Origin: Hyaloperonospora brassicae
Lineage: Eukaryota; Oomycota; Peronosporomycetes; Peronosporales; Peronosporaceae
Direction: 5' to 3'
Length of the DNA stretch: 64,000 nucleotides
Assembly: GCA_947650285.1 (NCBI GenBank)
Contig: CANTFL010001191.1
Location: forward strand, 62,001-126,000
The position numbers and the translations under genes are program-made. The notes under the pieces were generated by a model. The model worked only from the letters and a program-made list of their open reading frames with translations. It did no database searches and was not told the DNA's origin. Shown piece by piece: positions 53,786-64,000 of the stretch. Numbering within the stretch: position 1 is the stretch's first letter; each line of letters starts with the position of its first letter.

Positions 53786-55763
53786 TTAATGTATCTTGAC
53801 AGCATCAAACACAGTACCGAAATGCGCTATATCTTCAATCGGTCGCAATGCTGGAGGTGCTGGAGGCACTGCTTCTTCTTCTTCTGCGGCTTGACGACAT
53901 ATCCTTGCATTGTACCCCAAATTTTTACAGCGTCCACATCGTCGACGTCTCTTGGGATTAGACGAGTTCTGTACGTGCTCGAAGTGAGATAAATTGCGGC
54001 GGGTAGATCCTGTTGGGCGCCCGCCCGTCCTTACTAGCACAGGGTCACGTATTACGTAATCTGGAGCAGAGATAGCACGATAGTTTAGCATCCTTTGCTG
54101 GTGTCTGTCAGCATTCACACACCTCTCACGAAGGCCTTTCAGCACAGTATCATAATGGACAATATCAGATATGACTGTCTCGTTATCAGCCCTTTGTGTT
54201 GAGGGTTAGACCAACCACCAATGCTGGTCAAAATCTTGTACTGTAAACGGCCGATGCAATCTGAATATTGCACTACGACAAGGATTTCTCATTTCATTTG
54301 TCATCAGATTCTGACAAGGTCTCGGGTCAAGTCTTTTCAGCCATTGAAGATGTATTGCTAGTACACCTGCAGCGAAAATCTTGCCCATCACCCCTGAAAA
54401 CAGAGGTCCTAGCTGTATTTCGACGATGGCGCGTTCCATTGCGTTTTAATGGCTGACTATAGCAACTTGGCCGTGGCAAGCCAACTCGAGAGCTGTACTT
54501 ACCGACAATAGATCATTTAAGGGCAAGTATATAATTAAGTAGCCAAACTACCAATATCACTAAGTTCAAAGTAATGCTTCTTACCTGTGGATCCATTCAA
54601 CCACTTCTTGATAGCCGCATGCGCGCTCTCGACACGTGAAGTTGTCACGTAACCGTAATGTAGGCAATCACGCAAGTAGCAAGACACTAAAATCTTCTTG
54701 TAAACCAGTCAAGTATCATCCAGACACATCATTACATGAACAGGTAGGACCAACCTCATCGCAACAAGCTGGAGGTTATGCTTTGTCGTTAATTGAGCTC
54801 TTACCAAGCAGTTCCACGTGGGCTGTAACTGTTTAAACCCCTTTGTGGAGTCAATATGTCTTCGCATCTTGGCAGCGATGCTCATGTATATGTGCCATCT
54901 ACAAAGCAGTGTCCTCGAAAAGGGAAAACAGTTACCGAGCGCGTTCATTGATGCCATCTCGCGATCAACAACGAATGGTGTTGGTGTAGCGATGTCGAAC
55001 ATCCCGAATACCCGCCTCAAGATCTGCACCGACCAGATTTAGTCGCCTTCTGTCGCGTTTCTCATAAAGCAATAGAGGAAAGTGTAGCTGTTGTTGGTCG
55101 CAGTTACGCCCACAATGTGCAGCAGAGGTAGTCGAAATCGATTGGTCTTGTAAGTGGCGTCAATCAAAAATATTCGACTTGAGCTGAAACAGGAAGTAAT
55201 TCCCCTGGAAGAGGGAGACACGATAAATAGGTGCGTGGGCTGCTGCTCAGCATCAAATTTCGCGTAGTATGGCGCATTTCTGTTTTGGTCATTTCTTTTT
55301 GCTAGAATTTTTAAGCAAGTTTGTAAGTGGAGACCTTCCTCCTAGCAATCTGCGGCGCTGCATTGCGCGAATGTTGTATATATCGCGCGCATTAACACCC
55401 ACAATATCGGATTGTAGTAGGGAGGCAACGATGCGACCAGCTCTGATGCCTGCACGCAGACTCGATATCACCGATTGTTCTTGTTCTTCCGTCAGATCAC
55501 GTACACGTGGATGCACCTTGATACCTATAAAGGGATCATAATTATGCTCTTCATGAGTAACTTTAATCGACCACTGGTCTGGTTGTTCTTGACGTCGCTG
55601 TCGTGTAGTCGTGGCAGAGAAAAAAGCAGCTAGTGACGCGGCTGGATCCCATGCGCTGGCGATGAGGCGCTGTATCTGACTTGGTACCATAATAAGTTCG
55701 GCGGCCGTTGCATGAGCATCGCAGATCCACTGCTTTGGCCTTATCGTTCTTGCGGTTACCCAC
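53786..55763 (-). pseudogene. Mutator-like (MULE) transposase 1, degenerate
   Basis: Minus-strand pieces in order: 55763-55289, a FAR1/WRKY-GCM1-like N-terminal region with HNY and HPRVRDLTEEQEQ and later RDIYNIRA; 55221-55039, IFLIDATYKTNRFRLPLLHI, the first catalytic Asp block; 55029-54709, FVVDREMASMNAL and LLCRWHIYMSIAAKM, the second Asp block; and 54145-53786, with a knuckle-like CGRCKNLGYNARIC. The frames are separated by stops and shifts. The families match MULE transposases, which use a DDE chemistry for cut-and-paste movement. Confidence 0.75.
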
Positions 55764-55955
55764 CCTTTGTTGCCTTTTGATAGTTGTAAAATAGCCTTAC
55801 GGCAGTATTAGCTCGTCAAGTGCGTGGGGGCCTTCGTCCACAGAATCAAACAGCTCTTCTGTGAGCTGGTTCAGTCCTTTATATGGCTTTGGAAGAAGGT
55901 TTCCACGGGTCCAATTGACTAGATCATGAGATGAATAAACGGTATGTCTTCAGTC

Positions 55956-56215
55956 GATTTATAGATTCACACCCACCCTTTGATGCGTAAAAACCAACCT
56001 TAAAATAGAGACCCCTCCTAAAGTACCGTAACCTCCCTAACTAGCTACTGCACACTTATTGATACAAAATGCAATATAAATATTCTTTGCTTTGTGCACA
56101 CCCCTCCATAATACAGGCCTCATTTGTGTCAGCACACAGCCTTGCGTATGGATCCGCTCTCATTATCCGGCATCTCCCTATAGGTATCCCTATTTTTACC
56201 ACCATTTTCCTTAAT
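55956..56215 (+). repeat. terminal inverted repeat T2, left
   Basis: Begins GATTTATA and runs inward to CCATTTTCCTTAA; inverted copy at 59306-59565. Confidence 0.8.
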
Positions 56216-56955
56216 TTAAATAGAGTCCAGAAAAACGTAACAACGCTTGAAATGCGAGAAGAAATGAGGCTGGACGGCCGCCCTAGCTCCCGCGGCGAAA
56301 GCAAAGAGGCACAACTTGTGACCTTAACACACATACACATGTACTCCCACGCACACGTACACGTACACGTAAACACGGCCGATGACCTGCAAAGGTGCGT
56401 TCACTGGTGACCATTAGGTGTTTACCTTAGCAGATGGCCACCGGATCGCTCAGATTCACGTCGACGCCACGCAGTTGCTTAACTCGGTTGCCAGGCAGCT
56501 TCAGCATTAGGTGAGTTTGTGCCTTTTCACCGTATTAATTCTTAGATATTACATCAGGTTACGCTCTTTTCACACATTACGTGTACTAACGCATTTGTTT
56601 CTATATAACACCTCAGCACACGCAGTTTAAATTCCTGTATCCAGTCAAGTGCTGCTGATGAATAGTCAAGTTTTTCGTCGCCAGAAGATGGTAAAAGATA
56701 GGTACAAGACAAAGGGTCGGCAGCAGAATCACTAACTTTTTGTGGTACTGTTTTGTTCGTCTGCTTGCAACAGTTCGAGCAGGCAACGGTAAAAAATGAC
56801 GACCTAGTGGTGATCACGTCCGCTCCCTCCACTGCACCAACTTTTGCTATCGCAGCGAGCATCACAGCTCGTCCGGGAATGAAGATGCACGAGATTCCGG
56901 TAGATATTGTACTCTCTTTCGCGCGGTGTAAGACGTAGTCAACCTTGCTGTGCAT

Positions 56956-58910
56956 CTATGTTTGACATGTAGGCGTTTCTTCTGGTGGATGAGGATTTGA
57001 CAATGTTTGTTGTCCCTTAAATCGACTACGACCCTGTTCGTTCACATTGGATTCAGCGTCTGGCTTCTGAACAGCTTCAGTTTGCAACAAATAATTCTCG
57101 AATGCACTTGGATCGCGGCGAGTAGAGACGTTGTCTTTTCCGCGACGCCCACGAGCGCCAACTGGACGACCGCGACCCTGCCGTACTGGTAGAAGTTCAT
57201 TCACTTCTACAAGTACTTTCTCTCGTGGTAAAATATTAATACTATACAACAGAATGCGCTGTTGGTGTGGTGGTAGCTGAGATTAGCGATACCGAATTCG
57301 TGACAGGGCTTGTTCCAGAGTAAGATCGATAGTATCTTCGTGACAGGTGTTCTCGTTGCTATCAAACCACAACTGAAAAAATATTCCTCGTGAAATCGCC
57401 CACGCGTTGCTAAGATGTCGCGAACGCGGTGCGAACATGGTATTCCAAGTGTTGATGTAAAGAGATTAGTACATGGAGTTGACGGCGAGATACGTGCCTT
57501 CTTTACCTCTTCATGTGCCTTATTTAGTGCGTTATGTGATAATTTTCGTTGAACATCAGCCCAAGTATCACCCAAGAGAGCGATAAGCGTATGTGCGCGG
57601 CTATAGGCAATGCTGTGCCGAATGACCTTGTTTTGATGATCAACGGCAAGCAATATCCTCTGATAACCATCTGCAAGATCGCCCGTCGACACTGCTATCC
57701 GCGATTTGACTGCTCCATGCTGTCCCTCGGCTCGATTACTTGCTACTTTTCCAAGATGTCGGTATGCTTTGGTCCATGCAAGGATAAACCGATCTTTATA
57801 ACATATCCAAGTCCTTTCAATGTATTTGCTGACGGAAATAGGATAGCGGTTGCAGATGCCAGCCCAATGTGTCTTGTATGATGAAACACCGATGGAATAA
57901 CACAGCTGTTTGAATTTAGCCTCGAACGTTTCCCAATCTTGTTGAAAGTGCTTGCGGCAGTTGGCAAGTACATTCTTTGAAATATTTATGATACAAAGAA
58001 GATTGTGCGCTTTAGAAAGGTGCGTACGAAGCGCAGCCATTAACGCAAGTTCCTGATCCGTAACAGCTACATGAGGTAGTTAATAGGCGATGAAAATGCA
58101 TTTTACATAATAGAAATCCCAGTTGTAGTCTTCTTCTCGCTCGGACGAAAGATTTGTGAACGCGACCGAAAAGCTGTCATTACTTGAAGACACTCCAACT
58201 ATGTGTAGCATTGACATCTTAAATCTAATAAGAAGAGAAAAACGGTCAATGCTGATAAATTAAGTCATCTTAAAAATCAGATGCTATTAATACGTACTTA
58301 TTGGCCTTGTATGTACAATCCATGATCATGACATGAGGAAATTCTCGTGCAAGTCGAACGCATACGCTTGGTGCAAGGAAAAGCTTGGTATTTCGACCTT
58401 GGTCGTCGCGGTCGTAATCATGGGGAATGTTATTTGCTTAAAGTGCATCCAGCAGCATCTCCATAGGTATTCTTCCAGCAAGATGTTTTTTCCGGACCAC
58501 CGCTTTTGCGTTGTATATGTTCCTTGGAATGTGATTGCAATCTGGATCTCTTTGACGAACTGTTGCCAAGATGACCTTGGGTGCTGCACCTGCTCTTGCC
58601 ATGGCACTGATCGCCGTAACGTTGTATGGAATAATTTTTCGTGCGGCGGGATAGGCAGATACATCATCTGCTGCTTCGTGGTAGTGTTCGCTGTTTTTAA
58701 TAGCCAAAGACCACTGGAACACTGCCACAGTTCCACACCATCGCTGCAATCAATAGTATGGTCATTGTCATCATCATTGCATACTGTTTCCCTTGTAATT
58801 GTCACGGTAAATGGACACTTGCAACTTCGCGTTGAGCTGCGACGCTTTCGCGACTCATCCGTGAGGTATTCCCGTCGGTTCTTGTACCGACCAGCATGAG
58901 CACAACCCAA
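56956..58910 (-). pseudogene. Mutator-like transposase 2, nearly intact
   Basis: The N-terminal zinc region (58910 on) has CKCPFTVTI. After a shift near 58720, the frame 58749-58438 has HYHEAADDVSAYPAARKI, RNIYNAKAVVRKKHLAGRI and PMEMLLDAL, closing at TAA 58438-58440. Reading on in that frame gives LAREFPHVMIMDCTYKANK, the first catalytic Asp block. A 73-nt intron (58297-58225, GTACGT to TTATTAG) then joins to FKMSMLHIVGVSSSNDSF. The frame 58040-57207 has TDQELALMAAL just upstream, then GQHGAVK and LGIPCSHRV, a SWIM-like zinc motif. The 57249-56956 part is a basic AT-hook-like tail (GRGRPVGARGRRGK). Thus one shift and one stop separate it from a whole gene. Confidence 0.75.
58225..58297 (-). 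other. intron in transposase 2
   Basis: On the minus strand the sequence opens GTACGTATT and closes TTCTTATTAG. Removing its 73 nt joins CTYKAN-K to FKMSMLHIVGV in frame, restoring the conserved MULE block. The length equals that of the FUN14 intron. Confidence 0.65.
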
Positions 58911-59305
58911 CCAGACTTACCTGATCTCACCCAAGCGGCACTTTTTTGAGCGACTTCTTTATAAGGTGCATCGTTCACTTATCGCATGAGAAAGCAAAAT
59001 CCTTTCCGCGTCCTCCGGAGACGCGTTGACAGCCTCCGCAGGCGGTGCAAGCATATTCGATTGATTCTTTCGATATTTCGATAGCGTAAATCCAGTCACC
59101 CCCCGCACCGGATTAACGATCGCAGTGCTGTCTTGATATTAAAATCGATACCATTGTATCTTGTGCATTTACGTTACTAATTATGGCAATTAGTAACTTT
59201 AGACTGTTTAACTGGGAAGGTACATGTCCCCCGTCGACAATTGTTCTTTCAGTATGAGTCAGATGAATGCATATTGCATGATCTAAAAATTATAATCATC
59301 TATAA

Positions 59306-59565
59306 GTTAGGGGAAATGGCAGTAAAAATAGGGATACCTATAGGGAGATGCCGGATAATGAGAGCGGACGTCATACGCAAGGCTGTGTGCTGACACAAAT
59401 GAGGCCTGTATTATGGAGGGGTGTGCACAAAGCAAAGAATATTTATATTGCATTTTGTATCAATAAGTGTGCAGTAGCTAGTTAGGGAGTTTACGGTACT
59501 TTAGGAGTTGCCTCTATTTTAGGTTGGTTTGTACCAATCAAAGGGTAGGTGTTTACTTATAAATC
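59306..59565 (-). repeat. terminal inverted repeat T2, right
   Basis: Inverted copy of 55956-56215. It is followed after about 27 bp by repeat T1 right copy. Confidence 0.8.
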
Positions 59566-59592
59566 TCCTTTCTTTAAAGCACATCAATATAA

Positions 59593-59674
59593 TTTAGAAT
59601 TTAAAGACCTCTAAATTTAATGACTTGTTTAATGTATAGGGTGAAGGCTCATTAGCGAAAACTGAAGGCTCAAA
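59593..59674 (-). repeat. inverted repeat T1, right copy
   Basis: Inverted copy of 51888-51969. In this right end T1 and T2 are almost adjacent, whereas on the left they are 4 kb apart. Confidence 0.7.
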
Positions 59675-60042
59675 TGCGACTCCCATTTTTATTATATAAT
59701 TGGAGCGTTTTTGTATTCTTGTCACTATTTGATGCATGTTGTCATGTTACCCACCTTGATTATTTAAATCGCTCTAACTTATCTGCTTGGAAAAGTCCAT
59801 ACTGTCATCATTTAGCCGAGCAGAAAGTCACGTGGACGAGGCCGGATCGAGCAGAGCGGGTTGGGACACACCTTCTTGCGGATGTGGTCGCTCGATCACC
59901 AGATTGGTAGAATATGCTGCACGAACGTACGCTATTGACCACGTGGCTGGTTCAAGCGATCGCTCGCTCGTTAGCGAAGCACGCATCCAGTCCCCACTTT
60001 ACCATCCGCTCTTCCTACGACAGTAACTCCGTTCTCTCGACA
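59675..60042. promoter_or_regulatory. upstream region of the effector gene
   Basis: The region separates the Mutator-like nest from the effector start. GC content rises towards 60042. A pyrimidine-rich tract with CCCCACTTTACC at about 59992-60003 could be the initiator-type core promoter of oomycetes, but this is weak. An upstream in-frame ATG at 59914 would give an N-terminus without a signal peptide and is therefore less likely. Confidence 0.3.
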
Positions 60043-61302
60043 ATGCGCGTCTACTCTCTCGTTTTCCTGACGTCATCTGCTCTTTCGTCCCGTGTGGACG
60101 GCGTCTTGGAACCCGCGAGCTCTAACGTGACAGCGCTCGACTTCCCGGCGGTCGTTCGTCCATTGCCGGACAACGACGACGACGCTACTGCCTCGAGGTC
60201 GTCAACGCGTGATGGTCCGCCCGACGCCGACGAAAGGGGCATTTTCGATTTTCTGTCCATAATTTCGAAGCCCATGAGGGAGCGGGTAGAGCTTCAGAAC
60301 TTGCGGAACCGTGTACTGGTGAACGATCTGGATGCTGCACTGAGAAATGAAGAGTTGAGGGAGCTGTACCGCCGCTACGAAGCGTCTGATCAGTCATTGA
60401 TCGACCATCTCACCAAGCGTTACAGAGCTGAGAATATGGCTCGCGTGTTTTCTACGGCGCTGAAGGCAAGCAAAGACAACCCTGCGCGGTTTCAGGAACC
60501 TGCGACTACCGTGGAGAAGCTGGCGATGGATCAGTTGACAAGCTGGCAAAAGGAGAAGAAAAAACTAAGTGACGTGTTTGACATACTAAAGCTCGACGAT
60601 ACTAGACACGGGACCTCGACACTCCAAGCCAACCTCGCAAGTCGGAAAATAAGAGCCTTTATCAATTACAGCAAGCTCACGGCGGCCGAAAACGGCGAAA
60701 TGGCGTATTTGGATGTCCTCATCAAGCGCTATGGTGGGGAAGCTCAATTTCTTTTGCTGTTGCGCGCCGCAAAGAACGATCACCCTCTTTCCGTCCACGT
60801 ACTTCAGGTGGAAGATGACTTCTGGAAGATGTGCGCGCTCAATGGCGTGGCTCCCTCGACTGCTTTTGATAAGGTGTGGCCTGGCCTTTTTAAAACTGAG
60901 TGGTTTGATGAGAAAATGGTGGGCCGGATGGTGAAGTATGTGAACGACTACAACAAAAACAAGCCTGCGGCACAGCCGATTACTGTGATAGATGTACTGC
61001 AACAAAAGCTAGGTGGGGAAAAGAGACTCGTCAACTTCCTTTTTCGCATGAACATACCTAATGCCATGCTGCAGAATATGTCACCCAGTGAGAAAAATCG
61101 TTATTGGTCATGGACAAATGAAGTGTCTAAAGGCATAATGTCGAACTTTATACACGAACTCTTCCAGCGTTGGTACTCCAAGACATTTAAACCCACTGAG
61201 CATCTGCAAGAACGTATAGGTCATCTCGACGCTGCGGTGCAAGTCGTTATCAAGCTAAAGTACGCAGACTTTTATAATCGACGACGAACCCCACCCGAGT
61301 GA
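60043..61302 (+). CDS. RxLR-like secreted effector with dEER-type motif and repeated helical units
   Basis: From ATG 60043 the gene codes for 419 residues without introns. Residues 1-20 are a signal peptide (MRVYSLVFLTSSALSSRVDG). The translocation region keeps an acidic DADERG at 61-66, the dEER position, but in place of RxLR there is only RSST at 52-55, as in several downy mildew effectors with degenerate RxLR. The rest is alpha-helical with repeated units: KRYRAENMARVF, LIKRYGGEAQFLLLLRAAK and LQQKLGGEKRLVNFLFR, the YGGE-like pattern of WY/LWY modules, and Trp residues in EDDFWKMC and RYWSWTNE. Such proteins enter host plant cells and alter immunity; the target here is unknown. The frame begins 0.4 kb from a transposon nest, a typical dynamic effector location. 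Confidence 0.85.
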   Translation: MRVYSLVFLTSSALSSRVDGVLEPASSNVTALDFPAVVRPLPDNDDDATASRSSTRDGPPDADERGIFDFLSIISKPMRERVELQNLRNRVLVNDLDAALRNEELRELYRRYEASDQSLIDHLTKRYRAENMARVFSTALKASKDNPARFQEPATTVEKLAMDQLTSWQKEKKKLSDVFDILKLDDTRHGTSTLQANLASRKIRAFINYSKLTAAENGEMAYLDVLIKRYGGEAQFLLLLRAAKNDHPLSVHVLQVEDDFWKMCALNGVAPSTAFDKVWPGLFKTEWFDEKMVGRMVKYVNDYNKNKPAAQPITVIDVLQQKLGGEKRLVNFLFRMNIPNAMLQNMSPSEKNRYWSWTNEVSKGIMSNFIHELFQRWYSKTFKPTEHLQERIGHLDAAVQVVIKLKYADFYNRRRTPPE

Positions 61303-62540
61303 TCGCGTTTCGCTACGGTTGCAAGTCGTACGGTACACTGTAGCTGCGTTAATCACCATGAGTGAGAATAAGGCATTGACTTTTACTTGATACCATGTGA
61401 CTCCTTGAATACTCACTTGTTTGCTCGCCTCGGGTCAATCATGCGTTGACTTGCTCCATCACGCCTTGCACGTCGATGGTGATAGAATACTTACTGGTAC
61501 CATTGCGCGAAAGTCAGGTAACGGACAGTCTGTTTGGTGCAGGACCCACTTAAGGACGTAGTAGTAGTAGTAGTAAAGGTGAGGCATATTGAGGAACGAT
61601 TAGCGACCAGCAATGCCCTATTCAAGGACGTAGTAGTGATTATGGCAAATGTAGCGTGATCCTCCTTCGGACCTTCATCGTGAAAAGTGACGCAAAGCTG
61701 TAAGCCGAAGAGAACTCAGAATCCTTCTCACGCGTTTCAAGAGCTGATCCCAGTTGCACAAGTGTGTCCAAACACCGCCTTGGGCGATCGATGACTGATC
61801 AGCAGCGACTGCCATGTGTCCAAGCTGACGACAACAGCGATACCGAAGTAGACCAACCACCACCTGACTTTTGACAGCGCTCGTTATTACTCGCCTATTC
61901 AGCTGATCGCTGAGCGTCGACAAAAGAGTGGTCGGACACGTTGACTACAACACACAGCAAGCACAAAACGGATCTGAACGTCTGAAACGTCACGACGACG
62001 TTGTAACCCACGTCAAAAAGTCATACGAAAACCCAAGGTCGGAACGGAAGACAAAAAATACTGAGACTGGGAGATCAGAAGCGTTTGCGCTGCACACATT
62101 GTATCATCGACAGAGCTTCATGCGTTGCTTACGAGTATGCACCTGGCCTTGGTTCGTGTCAGTGTTCATCTTTCAATCAGCGTCGTGAGGGATCGACGCG
62201 TTCATCTTAACACGGTGAAACGACGACCACAAATAGTCGGTGCCTTCGATACGTTTTGTTCGGTCTTGCCATATCCAGATGTTGCAACGTCGATGCGGCT
62301 GACATTGGCAATAACGAAAGTGTATATCATGTGCCTCTTTCGTTTCCAGTGTGATTCTCACGCTTCGACACATGACGCACCTGATGGGGGTCCTGTTGTC
62401 AGAAGACAACGATCGAAACTTTTCAAAGACTGGTGGTTGCAGTGGAGCTCGCTGCTACGCTGTTCGCGCTCATTCCGCATACAGACAACACCTTGCGTGG
62501 ACGTCCCGCACCTAGCACAATCTCACGACCGCGCGCGAGA
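61303..62540. other. intergenic, GTA microsatellite
   Basis: No gene recognised. A GTA repeat lies at 61558-61576; AAGGACGTAGTAGT occurs there and again near 61624. A minus-strand frame at 61675-61923 has no known domain. Confidence 0.4.
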
Positions 62541-63336
62541 TGGCGAGCGATGGGGACGCTTTCGATGACAGTGCACTTGCAGCACAGATCAAGTTACTCG
62601 ACTGATTCTTCCACCAGAAAGTCGATTGAGGCGGGTGTAGAGGTCCGGGACAACTTGCTGACTCTCATCCAGCGTCCGTGTAGCCCCCGATTCACGTGCG
62701 CTTGTCGTCCGCCAACGGGCTTTGTTTCAGGATGGAATCCGGTTCCAAACCACCAGGACAGGCTTCACGGTCCCCACGCACCTCCGACACTCTTCGCGCA
62801 AGTGAACAAAGTAGCAGCGCTTCTCCTCAGCCCATGACTGCCACCCCACTTGATCACGAAGTGCCGTTACTCCGTAGCAATGGCGCCGAGTACTGCGCCG
62901 CGGCAGCAGTTCGTCAACGTCTGATTCGAACGTTTCTCTGGCACCACGACGGAAGCCCACGTCTCGTCTTGTACAGCACATGCCACGGCACGCAACGCCG
63001 TGGTCGGCTTTTCCCGTGTACCTCCAACCGTCGCCACCGCTCAATCCCCTCGTCGTCACTGGGCGCGTCGTGGCAGCCGCTCGAGTCGTGCAGCTCCCAG
63101 ACGCGCCGTGCGGCGGCGTATGGAAAAGCGAGTGTGAACGTTGTTCCGGGACGCGGCGCGCAGACTCGAGCGACGCCGATGTTCGGCTGGTCGGTGTGGT
63201 CTCCGTGGCGAGCACGGCGATGGTCCTGCTGATCTTCTCCTCGTGCCCTGTCGTTCGATTGTTTAGCACGTACGTGCCATTTGCAGGTGGAAGAGAAGGG
63301 ACTGTAGACGGGTGGTGCCGTCACACTTTCTGCTAG
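62541..63336 (+). pseudogene. broken GC-rich reading frame, possible membrane protein
   Basis: GC content rises and codon use looks coding on the plus strand. A frame starting near 62541 (MASDGDAFDDSALAAQIKLLD) soon stops. A second, from ATG 62734, gives PLLRSNGAEYCAAAAVRQRL and RTFLWHHDGSPRLVLY. Near 63010 the frame passes to one with AFPVYLQPSPPLNPLVV and a single hydrophobic segment (VVSVASTAMVLLIFSSCPVV) near the end. I do not recognise the family. It may be a decayed gene or one with unseen introns; opposite-strand frames are similar in length. Confidence 0.35.
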
Positions 63337-64000
63337 GTGCGACCTACGCGGCCTGATGACAAGTAGCCTCGATATAAACCCCGATGCATGAACAGGTATT
63401 CGCTGCAGTCGGTATCGGAAGTGCAGCACGTCGCACTTGCATTTCGTCGATACGCGGGTTTGTATCCAATATTGGCCAACAGATGGGGGAACATGCTTGA
63501 GTATACGAGGCGCAAGTGAAATGCAGGAAAAGAGATTCGAGATAGTGTCATATGTCTTTAGGGAAGCTGTAGGGTTCCGTTAGTTGAAGAAGCTTCATGA
63601 AATATTCGTATCCAAGTCGGCCAACAATTTTTGATCAGTATTCAAGCAGATCTCGTGATACGAGAAAAGACCGCTCGAACTCGCAATGACGACGATTCAG
63701 TATGATACTTAGAGCTCGATTTGACCATAGCGCGCGGGTTTCGGACACGCGTTTTTTAAGGCCTACTTGTACGCCGATAATGAAAGAAAAAACAAATCAG
63801 TGTACTTTGTCTTGTAACGGTAACGTGGCAAGACGTATGCACAGATAGCCTCTAACCTCTGTTTTTAATCGATTGATCCATCATAATTCATTCGTACCAT
63901 GCGCCGATACGCATGGGCGTGAGCAGTACAAGCCTTACGCTATAAGTGGCGAGAGTCGGCTTTCCTCATCCAGTACATCCTCTCATGGATTATGATCATA
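63337..64000. other. no feature recognised
   Basis: AT-rich end of the window without credible coding sequence. Confidence 0.4.

Larger units (their letters stand above)
55956..59565 (-). mobile_element. Mutator-like element 2 with about 260-bp terminal inverted repeats
   Basis: The inverted repeats T2 are 55956-56215 and 59306-59565 and agree over almost their whole length, for example CATAATACAGGCCTCATTTGTG and its complement. Between them the minus strand codes for a MULE transposase. The repeats are well preserved, so this element is younger than transposase 1. No 9-bp target duplication could be confirmed. Confidence 0.75.

Overview
This window looks like nuclear DNA of an oomycete, most likely Peronosporales (Phytophthora or a downy mildew). 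The evidence is a secreted RxLR-like effector with a dEER-type motif and repeated helical units, FYVE-type proteins of a kind expanded in oomycetes, very short introns (about 73-74 nt), GC-rich gene islands beside AT-rich transposon sea, and Ty3/gypsy, Ty1/copia and Mutator-like elements. I cannot name the species.

Layout. 1-4600: gene-poor, with two solo-LTR relics (one with a perfect 5-bp target duplication) and a possible Ulp1-like peptidase fragment. 5200-18500: gene island holding two tandem paralogous START/FYVE-like genes (minus strand), a likely decayed third fragment, a two-exon FUN14-domain gene (plus strand) and a large TRP/Flc-like membrane protein gene broken by one frameshift (minus strand). 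20669-47783: a nest of LTR retrotransposons. The oldest is gypsy element A (plus strand, 20669-47783). A copia element C (minus strand, 23692-28994) and a second gypsy element B (plus strand, 29443-45048) have each landed in A's reverse transcriptase region. A young gypsy element D (minus strand, 32503-40474) sits in turn inside B's reverse transcriptase. Target duplications are readable for C (AATAA), B (GACAT) and D (CTGAC). 48600-59700: further LTR relics, a tRNA-like SINE candidate, a 317-bp foldback element, and two Mutator-like elements with nested terminal inverted repeats. 60043-61302: a complete RxLR-like effector gene. 61303-64000: gene-poor apart from one broken GC-rich reading frame.

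Two signals stand out. First, element D (LTRs, gag, pol and 3' region alike) is packed with short perfect hairpins: stems of roughly 7-11 bp with loops usually of 2-15 nt, recurring every few tens of bases, far beyond what I expect by chance. Second, D carries a long open reading frame on the strand opposite to its own gag-pol, at its 3' end, overlapping the integrase C-terminus and the chromodomain in antisense. Remnants of the same antisense protein are recognisable at the same place in the much older and clearly divergent element B, so it is not a private accident of one copy. Together they suggest a gypsy lineage with an antisense gene and an extensively structured genome; no name for such a system is known to me.
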